From Dickeya fangzhongdai (GTDB lineage: Bacteria > Pseudomonadota > Gammaproteobacteria > Enterobacterales > Enterobacteriaceae): a stretch of DNA of 64,000 nucleotides. The stretch's first letter is position 1. Each line of letters begins with the position of its first letter. This document shows, one piece after another, positions 1-10,663 of the stretch. The DNA is taken from NCBI RefSeq assembly GCF_002812485.1, contig NZ_CP025003.1, positions 1,736,001 through 1,800,000 on the forward strand. The letters are read 5' to 3'. The notes beneath the pieces are model-generated. The model saw only the letters and a list, made by a program, of their open reading frames with translations, was not told the DNA's origin and made no database searches. Both the position numbers and the translations under genes were made by a program.

Positions 1-756
1 GACCGCCCAGGCGATGGCGGTCAGGTTTTCCTGTGCGATCGCCAGCGCCAGCCAGGAGCCGATCCCCGGCAGGCTGACGGTGGTGTTGCCGACGGTGATC
101 GCTTCCGACGCCACCACGAAGAACCAGCCGCCGGACATCGACATCATCATGTTCCACACCAGACCGGGGGTGGCGAACGGCAACTCCAGCCGGATAAACC
201 GCCGCCAGGGCGAGAAACCGAATTGCTGGCTGACCTCGCTCAGATCGCCGGGCAGGGTGCGCAGCGACTGGAAAAAACTGAACGCCATATTCCAGGCCTG
301 ACTGGTGAAAATGGCGAAGATGGCGGCGCACTCCACCCCTAGCTGGCGGCCGGGAAACAGCCCCATGAAAAAGGTAACGGTGAAGGTCAGAAACCCCAGC
401 ACCGGCACCGATTGCAGGATATCCAGCGCCGGGATGATCACCATCTCGGCCTTGCGGCTCTTGGCGGCCAGCGTGGCGATGACCAGCGTGAACAGCAACG
501 ACACCCCCAGCGCCACGAACATGCGTAGGGTGGTGCGTAGCGCGTATTCGGGCAGCAGGGCGATATCGAGCCTGACCGGGCTGGCATCCAGAATGGAGAG
601 CGGCAGGCTCATTTGTTCCATGCCGTACACCACCAGTGCGGCCACCAGCGCCAGCAGGGTGAAAAACAGCATGTCCGCCCGGTAGGACGGCGCGGCATGC
701 CGCCGGATAGGGCGCGCGGCCTGGTCAGTCATAATGCTCTGAAGTGGATGATGCAT
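1..756 (-). CDS. ABC transporter permease, NitT/TauT type (partial, C-terminus off the left edge)
   Basis: 252 codons of an inner-membrane permease are visible. After a short cytoplasmic N-terminus there is a membrane segment (about residues 30-50), then further hydrophobic segments typical of a binding-protein-dependent permease. The EAA-type loop appears as LPGDLSEVSQQFGFSPW followed by a conserved RLELP. This loop would dock an ATPase. The sulfonate/nitrate/taurine-type (SsuC/TauC) permease is the closest family I recognise. Some members are double-length fusions, which the edge hides. The start is chosen at 756 because GAGGA lies just upstream; a second Met occurs 8 codons in. Substrate unknown. 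Confidence 0.75.
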   Translation of the reverse strand, partial: MHHPLQSIMTDQAARPIRRHAAPSYRADMLFFTLLALVAALVVYGMEQMSLPLSILDASPVRLDIALLPEYALRTTLRMFVALGVSLLFTLVIATLAAKSRKAEMVIIPALDILQSVPVLGFLTFTVTFFMGLFPGRQLGVECAAIFAIFTSQAWNMAFSFFQSLRTLPGDLSEVSQQFGFSPWRRFIRLELPFATPGLVWNMMMSMSGGWFFVVASEAITVGNTTVSLPGIGSWLALAIAQENLTAIAWAV

Positions 757-1215
757 GATTTTCCTCGCGGTAATGTCAGGCATTAGCCGGAAAAATGTCT
801 TGCGGCAGATGTCGTGTCATGTTTCCGAAATAATGCACGGTCATTACAGTACGCTGTCGCAATACAACAGTCGGTCGGTTTTATTCGCTGATGAATGATG
901 GCGAAAAATATAATAAGCGCTAAGGTGCGTCCATGATTAAAAAGTATAGGCCATCTATACCAAAGTATATTCCAGTGAGACGATTGCATAATTGAAATAG
1001 CAGTGGATGGCTTTTAGTCTTATTCCCGGCTGATTTATCGCTATGAATGGTTTTATTTTATGGCGGTTGTCGCTAAACATTACCTTAATGATACTCAGCT
1101 GGAACGGTTTTGATGATGTTTGTTTGTATTTCTAATGAATTTTTCATGAATCCGCAGGGAATTAACGGATTTGGCGAATAACATTAGTGGCATTTTAATT
1201 TCAGGGGGAATAAAC
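757..1215. other. Intergenic region upstream of mgtC with possible leader ORF
   Basis: About 460 bases of AT-rich sequence lie between the divergent permease and mgtC. A 30-codon ORF runs from ATG 1043 to the stop at 1133-1135 and encodes a Trp/Leu/Ile-rich peptide. It has no good ribosome binding site. In Salmonella the mgtC leader carries short regulatory ORFs, so this is a candidate only. I could not find a convincing PhoP box. Confidence 0.3.
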
Positions 1216-1911
1216 ATGAACCTGACTATTTTCGCATTGAACTTACTGTTGGCGATGGCGCTGGGCGCTATTATCGGCGCCGAACGTCAGTGGCGTCAGC
1301 GGATGGCGGGGTTGCGCACCAATGCGCTGGTCGCCACCGGCGCCGCCGCCTTTATTCTCTGCTCTCTGTCGTTTGAGCCGGTGAGCGCCGGGCGGATTGC
1401 CGCCCAGGTTGTCTCCGGCATCGGTTTTCTGGGCGCGGGCGTGATTATGCGCGACGGCATGAATGTGCGGGGGCTGAATACCGCGGCGACATTATGGTGT
1501 TCGGCGGCGATTGGTTTGTTATGCGGATTAAGTTTGTATTGGGAGGCGGTAATTGCAGTCATGATTATTCTGTGCGCCAATATATTATTGCGTGAGTTTG
1601 CTCAGCGCATGAATCAGCATCCACAACCGCCGGAAGCCGATCGGGAAACCCGGTATCGGGTCGAAGCGATTTGCGGTTCGCAGGATGAAATTATTATCCG
1701 TGCGCTGATATTACAGGCGATTAATCTGGTATCGCTGCATCTGCATTCATTACGCAGTTCGGATATGGATAAGAATTTAATGGAGGTCAGCGCGGAAATT
1801 ATCGCCAGAACCTCGTCGCAGAAAGATATTGAAGCTATCGTTTGCCGCATCAGTCTGGAAAAGAATATCAGTTCGGTAAAATGGAGTATGGTGTCGGCGC
1901 TGCCGGAATAA
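1216..1911 (+). CDS. mgtC: MgtC family membrane protein (magnesium limitation / virulence)
   Basis: 231 residues, the same size as Salmonella MgtC. The hydrophobic N-terminal half holds the family signature: GAIIGAERQ near residue 20, then RTNALVATGAAAF, then GIGFLGAGVI and NVRGLNTAATLW. The C-terminal ~85 residues form the soluble ACT-like domain. In related bacteria MgtC is an inner-membrane protein that modulates F1Fo ATP synthase and is needed for growth at low magnesium and in hosts. The start at 1216 follows an AGGGGGAA ribosome binding site; an upstream in-frame TTG at 1171 is rejected. No mgtB lies next to it, so it is a solo mgtC. Confidence 0.93.
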   Translation: MNLTIFALNLLLAMALGAIIGAERQWRQRMAGLRTNALVATGAAAFILCSLSFEPVSAGRIAAQVVSGIGFLGAGVIMRDGMNVRGLNTAATLWCSAAIGLLCGLSLYWEAVIAVMIILCANILLREFAQRMNQHPQPPEADRETRYRVEAICGSQDEIIIRALILQAINLVSLHLHSLRSSDMDKNLMEVSAEIIARTSSQKDIEAIVCRISLEKNISSVKWSMVSALPE

Positions 1912-2234
1912 CCCGGCGGCCGTGCGACGCGTGAATCGTGAATCGTGAATTATAGGCGGTTTCTCGCTGACGGCCGCTATCAATCGGTTACATTATGTTG
2001 GGTGTACATGCCTGCCGGATGGAGTGAGGGAATGACGATTTATTGAAAGCGGAGTAACGGCATTAGCCAACGTGGTGGAACAGGACGGTCAGGGCTGGTT
2101 CAGGGGCATGTCGGCGCGTCGTTTCTGGCTGGCGCCGTTGCCAGCCAGCGATGTCGCCACGGACTAGCGATGTCGCCACGGACTATAGTCGTCTGGTGCG
2201 CCCCGGCGCGGAAAACGCCGGGGCGCGGTGATGA
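1912..2234. other. Intergenic region with short repeats and a possible gene remnant
   Basis: The stretch holds three tandem copies of CGTGAAT (1930-1950), a 9-bp stem hairpin (2125-2133 with 2140-2148) and a perfect 19-bp tandem duplication (2147-2165 and 2166-2184). An open stretch from 2036 to the stop at 2165-2167 could encode a 43-codon C-terminal fragment with motifs such as DGQGWFRGMSARRFWL. It has no clear start and may be the tail of a decayed gene. I do not recognise the family. Confidence 0.35.
2198..2226 (-). terminator. Strong hairpin downstream of katG
   Basis: An 11-bp perfect GC-rich stem (2198-2208 with 2216-2226) with a 7-base loop lies just past the katG stop. There is no T-run on the minus strand, so it may act as a transcript-end stabiliser or a weak intrinsic terminator. 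Confidence 0.55.
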
Positions 2235-4448
<2,214 letters not shown>

Positions 4449-4606
4449 TCATGCTCATGTGTCCCCATCGACCCGGCCGAACAAAACCGCCGGGTAGTGA
4501 GCTGTGGACAGGAAATTGCTCGTAATGCTGGCATTGGGTGCTGCGTCAGTTTCTAACGCAATAATTTGAATTTCATCGGATAATTCTCGTTCGCCAATCC
4601 GTGGTT

Positions 4607-4733
4607 TATACCCGTCATACTTCAAGTTGCAGGTGCGTTGGCTGCCCTCGCTCACCCCGGTCACTTACTTATGTAAGCTCCCGGGGATTCACTCGGTTGC
4701 CGCCTTTCTGCAACCCGAATTATTTTGGGTATA
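4607..4733. repeat. ERIC element (127 bp, full length)
   Basis: The element starts with TATACCC and ends with GGGTATA, exactly 127 bases, the canonical ERIC length. Its core contains the classical ERIC sequences: ATGTAAGCTCC with GGGGATTCAC, and the complement of AAGTGACCGGGGTGAGCG. The ends pair to form a long imperfect hairpin. It sits between the divergent katG and penicillin-binding protein genes. Confidence 0.95.
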
Positions 4734-4859
4734 GAACCTATCGCAATAGGCAATGCTACTTGCCATTTGGGATCCGGACAGTGCTCGACATCCTCATGTA
4801 CTGCGCGGCTTCCCGCATCCAAACCGGCTGTGCCGATTACGCCTATTGGGATAGGTTCT
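4733..4859. repeat. Inverted-repeat element abutting the ERIC
   Basis: A 19-base left arm, AGAACCTATCGCAATAGGC (4733-4751), is matched with one mismatch by the reverse complement of GCCTATTGGGATAGGTTCT (4841-4859). About 90 bases lie between the arms. A related core, GCCTATTGGGATAGGC, recurs just after the penicillin-binding protein gene. This looks like a small non-coding mobile or repetitive element family. Confidence 0.7.
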
Positions 4860-5296
4860 TCGCGTCCTTCGGTTGAAATTCACTATTCATCTTAGTCAGC
4901 GTCTGGTCAGAGATGAAATCGAATTACATGAATATTGTGATAGATAGTAGCTATTTAACCGTGAAGATTAATAAGTAAAGCAATTGTTAGTACTCGGTAT
5001 GCAGGCGCGTAACATGGCAAACCGGGCCGCCGGGAACCAGGGATGTTGTGCGGGTACGGTGTTGAGGCAGCGTATGCTTTTCCGGCAGCGTTTGTTTTCA
5101 TCTGTATCTTTCATTTCAATGATTAATGAATTACGTAGGGATGTTTCCTGCTTCTGTACCGTTTGCCGATGTCATTTATAGTGCGGCCACACGATCAATC
5201 GGTATTTTTACTCTGGGCTGCGTCCGCTAATGCGGCGTGACAATCGTTGGTGATGATTTCACTGCGGACACAGCCTCATTTCAGTTGGCGCGGTTT
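4860..5296. other. Leader region of the penicillin-binding protein gene
   Basis: Roughly 430 bases without a convincing gene. The sequence around 4880-4990 is AT-rich and probably holds the promoter. A 65-codon ORF at 4984-5181 has no family resemblance and is not called. Confidence 0.4.
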
Positions 5297-6994
5297 ATGC
5301 TCAAAAGACATTCTACAGGTGTGGGTGTGACCTATTTTCAGGGTCGCTTTGTTTTATTGTGTGTCGGTATCAGTGTCTGCCTGGTGCTGTTGATGGCCCG
5401 CGTCGGGTATTTGCAGGTAGTGGCAAGCCTGCAACTTGAGAAAGAAGCCAATCAGCGTTCACTACGTGAATTGGTGATGCAACCGCTGCGCGGCAGCATC
5501 ACCGATCGCAACGGTCATCCGCTGGCGGTCAGCGTGGCCTCCAATGACGTGGTGGCCGATCCGATTCATGTGCTGGAGAGCGACCCGACGCTGGCCGGTG
5601 CGCAGTGGAACGCGCTATCCACCGCGTTATCGCTGCCGCTCAGCGCCATTAAAGACAAGATTCAGGAGAATGCGCACCGTCACTTTCTCTATATCGGACG
5701 CCGGGTCGAAGCTGGGATAGCTGATTACGTGCGTCAATTGCATATCGGCGGCATCTCGACCCCGGCCGATGCCAGCCGCTACTACCCGATGAGCGATGCG
5801 GTATCCAACCTTATCGGCATCGTCGGGCTGGATGGGCAGGGGCTGGACGGCATTGAACGGAGTTTCAACAAGCTGCTGCTGGGCAAGCCGGGATTGCGGG
5901 TTTACCGCAAAGATCGTTACGGCAACGTGGTCAGCCTGATGGCCGACGATCCGGCGCAGCAGGCGCCGACGCTGACTCTGAGCATCGACAGTTATCTGCA
6001 GTTCGTTCTCTATTCGCACCTGCGTGACGGCGTGCAACTGAACAAGGCCGATTCCGGGGCCGCGGTGCTGATTGACGTCAACACCGGGGAGATTCTCGGT
6101 ATGGCCAGCTACCCGTCCTACAACCCCAATAATTACGAAGGCGAGCCGCAGAAGAACATGCGGAATGTGGCGATGTCGGACAGCTTCGAGCCGGGGTCGA
6201 CCGTCAAACCGCTGGTGGTGATGGCGGGGCTGCAACGCCATCTGATCCGGCCCGATTCGGTCATCGACACCACGCCTTATCCGGTTAACGGACACCTGAT
6301 TAAAGACGTCGGGCACTGGAGCCGGCTGACCATCACCGGCATTTTGCAAAAATCCAGCGATATCGGGGTGTCGCATATCGCACTGGCGATGCCGGCAAGC
6401 GTGCTGGTCGATCTCTATCATCGCTTTGGGCTCGGTGTTGCCAGCGGATTGGGGATCGAGGGTGAAACCAGCGGCTATTTTCCGCTGCATCGTGAGCGCT
6501 GGTCCGACATTGAACGCGCGACCTTTTCATTCGGCTACGGGCTGCGCGTCACGCCGCTGCAGATTGCGCGCGAGTACGCCACGATTGGGTCATTCGGCGT
6601 CTTCCGTCCGGTTTCCATCACCAAAGTGACGCCGCCGGTGCTCGGCACCCGGGTGATCGACGAGGATGTGGCGAGGACGGTGGTACATATGATGGAGAGC
6701 GATGCTCTGCCCGGCGGCAGCGGGGTAACGGCCGCCGTTCCCGGCTATCGTCTGGCGATTAAAACCGGTACGGCCGAGAAAATGGGGTCTGATGGCAAAT
6801 ACGACGGCGGTTACGTCAACTACACCGCCGGGGTGGCGCCGGCCAGTCAGCCGCGGGTGGCGCTGGTGGTGATGATCAACCATCCCGACGCCGGCAAACA
6901 CTTCGGCGGGTCGGTCGCCGGCCCGGTCTTCGGCCACATCATGGGCGACGTGCTGCGCCACATGGATATTGCGCCAGACGCGCTCACCCAATAA
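5297..6994 (+). CDS. Class B penicillin-binding protein, FtsI (PBP3)-like paralogue
   Basis: 565 residues. A peptidoglycan DD-transpeptidase anchored by one N-terminal membrane segment (about residues 16-36), followed by a pedestal domain and the transpeptidase domain. The catalytic SxxK is STVK within FEPGSTVKPL; KTGTA precedes the C-terminus. The second motif reads SSD rather than the SSN of FtsI. The gene stands alone, outside any mra/dcw cell-division cluster, so it resembles the extra PBP3 of Salmonella (PBP3SAL) that works at acidic pH. That functional link is inference. I start at the ATG 5297; an in-frame GTG at 5237 would add 20 residues. Confidence 0.88.
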   Translation: MLKRHSTGVGVTYFQGRFVLLCVGISVCLVLLMARVGYLQVVASLQLEKEANQRSLRELVMQPLRGSITDRNGHPLAVSVASNDVVADPIHVLESDPTLAGAQWNALSTALSLPLSAIKDKIQENAHRHFLYIGRRVEAGIADYVRQLHIGGISTPADASRYYPMSDAVSNLIGIVGLDGQGLDGIERSFNKLLLGKPGLRVYRKDRYGNVVSLMADDPAQQAPTLTLSIDSYLQFVLYSHLRDGVQLNKADSGAAVLIDVNTGEILGMASYPSYNPNNYEGEPQKNMRNVAMSDSFEPGSTVKPLVVMAGLQRHLIRPDSVIDTTPYPVNGHLIKDVGHWSRLTITGILQKSSDIGVSHIALAMPASVLVDLYHRFGLGVASGLGIEGETSGYFPLHRERWSDIERATFSFGYGLRVTPLQIAREYATIGSFGVFRPVSITKVTPPVLGTRVIDEDVARTVVHMMESDALPGGSGVTAAVPGYRLAIKTGTAEKMGSDGKYDGGYVNYTAGVAPASQPRVALVVMINHPDAGKHFGGSVAGPVFGHIMGDVLRHMDIAPDALTQ

Positions 6995-6996
6995 GA

Positions 6997-7058
6997 GCCT
7001 ATTGGGATAGGCGCTAAATCATTGCCGTTAGCCGCGCCGGCAGTCGCATTTGCCGGCG
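6997..7058. repeat. CCTAT-ATAGG palindrome and GC-rich hairpin after the penicillin-binding protein gene
   Basis: GCCTATTGGGATAGGC directly follows the stop codon and repeats the arm of the inverted-repeat element at 4733-4859. A second hairpin, CGCCGGCA (7035-7042) with TGCCGGCG (7051-7058), could end transcription, although no T-run follows. Confidence 0.55.
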
Positions 7059-7095
7059 TTGGCGCGTATTGGCTTTCATGATCTACCTCAATGAA

Positions 7096-7122
7096 GTATG
7101 AGATTTTTATAAAAGTTCATAC
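7096..7122. promoter_or_regulatory. NikR-like operator upstream of the nickel operon
   Basis: GTATGA (7096-7101) and TCATAC (7117-7122) form perfect inverted half-sites separated by 15 bases. The E. coli NikR operator uses the same two half-sites with 16 bases between them. It lies about 135 bases upstream of the first gene of an operon encoding a NikABCDE-like importer, which fits nickel-dependent repression. The one-base-shorter spacer is the only departure. Confidence 0.7.
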
Positions 7123-7255
7123 GCGGGGCGGGTATGCCTTTCTTTCACGGTGTACTATTTCTTTCTGCGCGTAGGGCGTAATTAAATAAAGGCGGAACGC
7201 AGTCGCAGCTTTTTCTGGGTGAGATTCACTTGTCGTAATAATAGGGCTACCTGTT

Positions 7256-8035
7256 GTGACACTATTAACGGATGATATTACGTGTGATGGTTTACTCAAT
7301 GAGGTAAAGCATTACTGGAGCAAAAGGGCGCAAGGATATAACGATGTTAATGTCTCTGAATTAACCGGCGGCAAACGCCTGTTATGGCAGAACGTTATTT
7401 TACATCACGCCCCGAAAAAGCCGGTATTAACGATACTGGACGTCGGCACCGGGCCGGGTTTTTTCGCCGTCACGCTGGCGATGGCGGGGCATCGCGTTAC
7501 CGCGGTGGATGCCACGCCCGCCATGCTGGCGCAGGCTAAAAATAATGCCGATTATTATGGCGTCGACATCACATTAGCGACGGCGGATGTCCATACGCTG
7601 CCGTTTCCCGATAATCATTTCGATGTGCTGGTGACGCGCAATGTCACCTGGAATCTGAAACAACCGCTGGCCGCCTATCAGGAATGGCGGCGGGTATTGG
7701 CGCCCGGCGGTCGGTTGATTAATTTCGATGCCAATTGGTACGCGCATCTTTTTAATGCCGACGCGCGTGACGGCTATTTGCGCGATCGACAGAATGCTCG
7801 CCGTCTGAAGATTAATGACCACTATGCAAACACGGACACGGTAGCGATGGAAAATATTGCCAGAGCGCTGCCGTTGAGCCGGGAAATACGCCCGGAGTGG
7901 GATCGCCATACCCTGCTGGCGTGCGGTTTTAATCAGGTTTTCATCGATGAAAATATTGCCGAAAACCTATGGGATGACGAAGAGAAAATTAATTACGCGT
8001 CTACGCCGATGTTTATGGTTGTTGCGGAAAAATAA
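7256..8035 (+). CDS. Class I SAM-dependent methyltransferase, first gene of the nickel operon
   Basis: 259 residues with a Rossmann methyltransferase fold. Motif I is ILDVGTGPGFFAVTLA (about residue 61), followed by the acidic residue in VTAVDATPAML, then LPFPDNHFDVLVTRNVTWNL and a motif III-like RVLAPGGRLINFD. The start is a GTG; no earlier ATG is in frame. It lies about 70 bases upstream of nikA and downstream of the NikR-like operator, so it is probably co-transcribed with the importer. Its substrate cannot be told from sequence. A role in making or modifying a nickel chelator is an attractive inference; a small-molecule or housekeeping methyltransferase is the alternative. Confidence 0.82.
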   Translation: MTLLTDDITCDGLLNEVKHYWSKRAQGYNDVNVSELTGGKRLLWQNVILHHAPKKPVLTILDVGTGPGFFAVTLAMAGHRVTAVDATPAMLAQAKNNADYYGVDITLATADVHTLPFPDNHFDVLVTRNVTWNLKQPLAAYQEWRRVLAPGGRLINFDANWYAHLFNADARDGYLRDRQNARRLKINDHYANTDTVAMENIARALPLSREIRPEWDRHTLLACGFNQVFIDENIAENLWDDEEKINYASTPMFMVVAEK

Positions 8036-8040
8036 ACGGC

Positions 8041-8076
8041 TATGCCCGTCATAATTCAAGATGCAGGCGCGCTGGC
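8041..8076. repeat. Truncated ERIC left end
   Basis: TATGCCCGTCATAATTCAAG and the 16 bases after it match the left end of the full ERIC at 4607 with few changes, then the similarity stops. It lies between the methyltransferase and nikA. Confidence 0.7.
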
Positions 8077-8105
8077 GTTTCTTGTTTATTTTCAGGGTGA
8101 GGGTG

Positions 8106-9680
8106 ATGTTTAGGATACGGCCAATAACGCTGGTGGGGCTAATACTGTGTTGGTTCTCCGGCATATTCCCGGCGTGCGCCGGCGCGACTGAGAATCAACT
8201 GGCGTACGCCAGCACCAAAGATATTCGTGATATTAATCCTCATCTCTACGCCGGCGAAATGGCCGCCCAGAATATGGTGTTTGAATCGCTGGTCATCAAT
8301 ACCCCCGACGGGGTGAAACCCTGGCTGGCGGAAAGCTGGACGATATCTCCCGATGGCAAACACTATATTTTCAATTTACGCCGCGATGTTCGGTTTACCG
8401 ATGGCGAGCCGCTGACGGCCGATGTCGTCAAACAGAACATTGACGCGGTGCTGGACAATTATCAGCGCCATGCCTGGCTTGAACTGGTGCAGCAGATCGA
8501 TAAGGTCACCGTGCTGGAGCGTTACCGCGTCGACATCACGCTTAAACATCCTTATTACCCGACGCTAATCGAATTGGGGCTGACCAGACCGTTTCGTTTT
8601 GTGTCGCCCCGGGCGTTTATCGGCGGTAAAACCAAAGACGGGATAACGGGTTATGTGGGAACCGGCCCCTGGGTGCTGGCGGAACATAAACCTAATCAAT
8701 ACGCGCGGTTTGTCGCCAACCCCGATTACTGGGGAACCCGGCCGCGTCTTGATAGCGTCGTGTGGCGTGTGATACCCGATCGGCAGTCCATGCTGATGGC
8801 GTTGCAAAAAGAAACGGTCCAGCTCATCTTCGGCGCCGACGGCGATATGCTGGATATGGACAGCTTCGCCGCGCTGCAGACCTCGGGAAAATACCAGACG
8901 TTGATGAGCCCGCCGGTCGCCTCCCGCGCGCTGGTGCTGAATAGCGCTCGTCCCATTACCGGGGATAAAGCGGTGCGTCAGGCGTTGCAGTACGCGATCG
9001 ATAAAGCGGCGATCGCCGGCGGGATTATGGGCAATAGCGAGAGCGTTGCCGATACCCTGCTGTCCCGCCGTGCGCCCTATTGTGATATCGATTTGCCGGT
9101 TTATCGGTTTAATCCGCAGCAGGCGGCAACATTGCTGGAGGCGGCCGGCTGGCATCTGGCGGCGGGAAAAACGGTGCGGGAAAAGCAGGGTAAGGCGCTG
9201 GCGCTGATGCTGTCCTATAACCGCAATAACGCGGCGGAAAGGGAAATTGCCGAGCTGATTCAGGATGACCTGAAGCGGGTCGGCGTGCAGCTGACTATTT
9301 TGGGGGAAGAAAAGCAGGCTTTTCTGGACCGTCAAAAATCGGGCGACTTTGACCTGCAATATTCGTTGTCATGGGGAACGCCTTACGACCCGGCTTCGTA
9401 TATTTCGTCGTTTCGTATTCCCGCCCATGCGGATTATCAGGCGCAGAAGGGATTACGCCGCAAGCCGGACATCGATAACCTGATTGGCGAAATATTGCTG
9501 ACGCCGAATGAAAAACAGCGTCAGGATCGCTATGCACAATTATTCACCTTGCTGACCGATGAAGCGGTGTATATCCCGCTGACCTATTCAAGAACCAAAG
9601 CCATCTATTCGCCCAGGCTGAAAGGGGTGGCGTTTAACTCATCACAGTATGAGATTCCCTTTGAGAACATGCATTTCTGA
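8106..9680 (+). CDS. nikA: NikA-like periplasmic nickel-complex binding protein
   Basis: 524 residues, the length of E. coli NikA, with an N-terminal signal peptide ending near PACAGA. It is an SBP family 5 (dipeptide/nickel) protein. Stretches such as RQRHAWLEL in NikA have direct counterparts here (NYQRHAWLELVQQ), as do TGPWVL and the C-terminal EIPFE. It would deliver a nickel complex to the NikBC permease. The segment corresponding to NikA FHRTWGAPYDP reads YSLSWGTPYDP, so the histidine that directly ligates nickel in E. coli is missing by my hand alignment. The start at 8106 follows GGTGAGGGTG and gives a proper signal peptide. Confidence 0.87.
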   Translation: MFRIRPITLVGLILCWFSGIFPACAGATENQLAYASTKDIRDINPHLYAGEMAAQNMVFESLVINTPDGVKPWLAESWTISPDGKHYIFNLRRDVRFTDGEPLTADVVKQNIDAVLDNYQRHAWLELVQQIDKVTVLERYRVDITLKHPYYPTLIELGLTRPFRFVSPRAFIGGKTKDGITGYVGTGPWVLAEHKPNQYARFVANPDYWGTRPRLDSVVWRVIPDRQSMLMALQKETVQLIFGADGDMLDMDSFAALQTSGKYQTLMSPPVASRALVLNSARPITGDKAVRQALQYAIDKAAIAGGIMGNSESVADTLLSRRAPYCDIDLPVYRFNPQQAATLLEAAGWHLAAGKTVREKQGKALALMLSYNRNNAAEREIAELIQDDLKRVGVQLTILGEEKQAFLDRQKSGDFDLQYSLSWGTPYDPASYISSFRIPAHADYQAQKGLRRKPDIDNLIGEILLTPNEKQRQDRYAQLFTLLTDEAVYIPLTYSRTKAIYSPRLKGVAFNSSQYEIPFENMHF

Positions 9681-9719
9681 GCGCCAGGCGATATCCCCGC
9701 CGGGGCAATGCAGAGGAAA

Positions 9720-10661
9720 ATGGATCTGATGCGTGCTTATTTCATCAAACGATTATTCATGACGGCGCCGCTGGCCGTGGTGATGTCGTTTCTGGCTTTT
9801 TCGCTGCTGAATCTGGCGCCTTCCGACCCGGCCGAAGTGGCCTTGCGCGTGAATGACATCGTGCCGACCGACGCGGCGGTGCAACTGATGCGTCATGAGT
9901 TAGGGCTGGATCGGCCTTTTCTCCAGCGCTATTTATTATGGCTCTGGAAAGTGCTGCACCTTGATTTCGGCACCTCGTTCATCACCCGACAGCCGGTGTG
10001 GCATGAGTTTATGCAGGCGCTGCCCGCCACGCTGTATCTGGCCGCGGTGTCGCTGTTGATGATCGTCACGCTGTCGCTGACGTTGGGCATCGCCTGCGCG
10101 GTAACCGAAAATACCCCGTTCGATAAAGGGGTCCGCAGCGTGGTTTTCCTGACGGTCGCCATCCCCAATTACTGGATTGGTTTGCTGTTGATGTGGGGAC
10201 TGGCGGTCAACATGGACCTGTTTCCCATCGGCGGTATGCAGGAAGAACGATCGGTCATTTTGCCGTCATGCACGTTGATGCTGGGATACCTCGGCACCTA
10301 TATCCGCCTGATCAGGGGCGGCATGATCGGTAATTTGCAGCAAAACTACGTGTTGTACGCCAGAGCGAGGGGGCTGCCTGCGCCGTTGATTATCGGTAAA
10401 CATGTGCTGGTGAACTCGCTGCACGCGGCGTTGGTGGCGATAGGCATGAGCATTCCGAAACTCATTGCCGGCACGGTGGTGATCGAAAATATCTTTGCCT
10501 GGCCCGGCGTCGGCCGCTTGTGTCTTTCCGCCATCTTCAATCGTGACTATCCGATGATTCAAGCCTACATGTTGCTGATGGCGCTGCTGTTCCTGGGGTT
10601 TAATTTTTTGACCGACGTGTTGCAGGCCAAACTTGACCCGCGCATCAGGGGTGAACGCTAA
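9720..10661 (+). CDS. nikB: NikB-like nickel/peptide ABC transporter permease
   Basis: 313 residues, close to E. coli NikB (314). An inner-membrane permease of the DppB/NikB family with about six membrane segments. The first segment follows FIKRLFMTAPL; a conserved periplasmic portion reads RHELGLDRPFLQRYLLWL; the EAA loop is YARARGLPAPLIIGKHVLVNS. The C-terminus IENIFAWPGVGRL is typical of the family. Three Met codons (9708, 9720, 9729) are close together; 9720 lies right behind AGAGGAAA. It is two bases ahead of nikC. Confidence 0.88.
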   Translation: MDLMRAYFIKRLFMTAPLAVVMSFLAFSLLNLAPSDPAEVALRVNDIVPTDAAVQLMRHELGLDRPFLQRYLLWLWKVLHLDFGTSFITRQPVWHEFMQALPATLYLAAVSLLMIVTLSLTLGIACAVTENTPFDKGVRSVVFLTVAIPNYWIGLLLMWGLAVNMDLFPIGGMQEERSVILPSCTLMLGYLGTYIRLIRGGMIGNLQQNYVLYARARGLPAPLIIGKHVLVNSLHAALVAIGMSIPKLIAGTVVIENIFAWPGVGRLCLSAIFNRDYPMIQAYMLLMALLFLGFNFLTDVLQAKLDPRIRGER

Positions 10662-10663
10662 TC

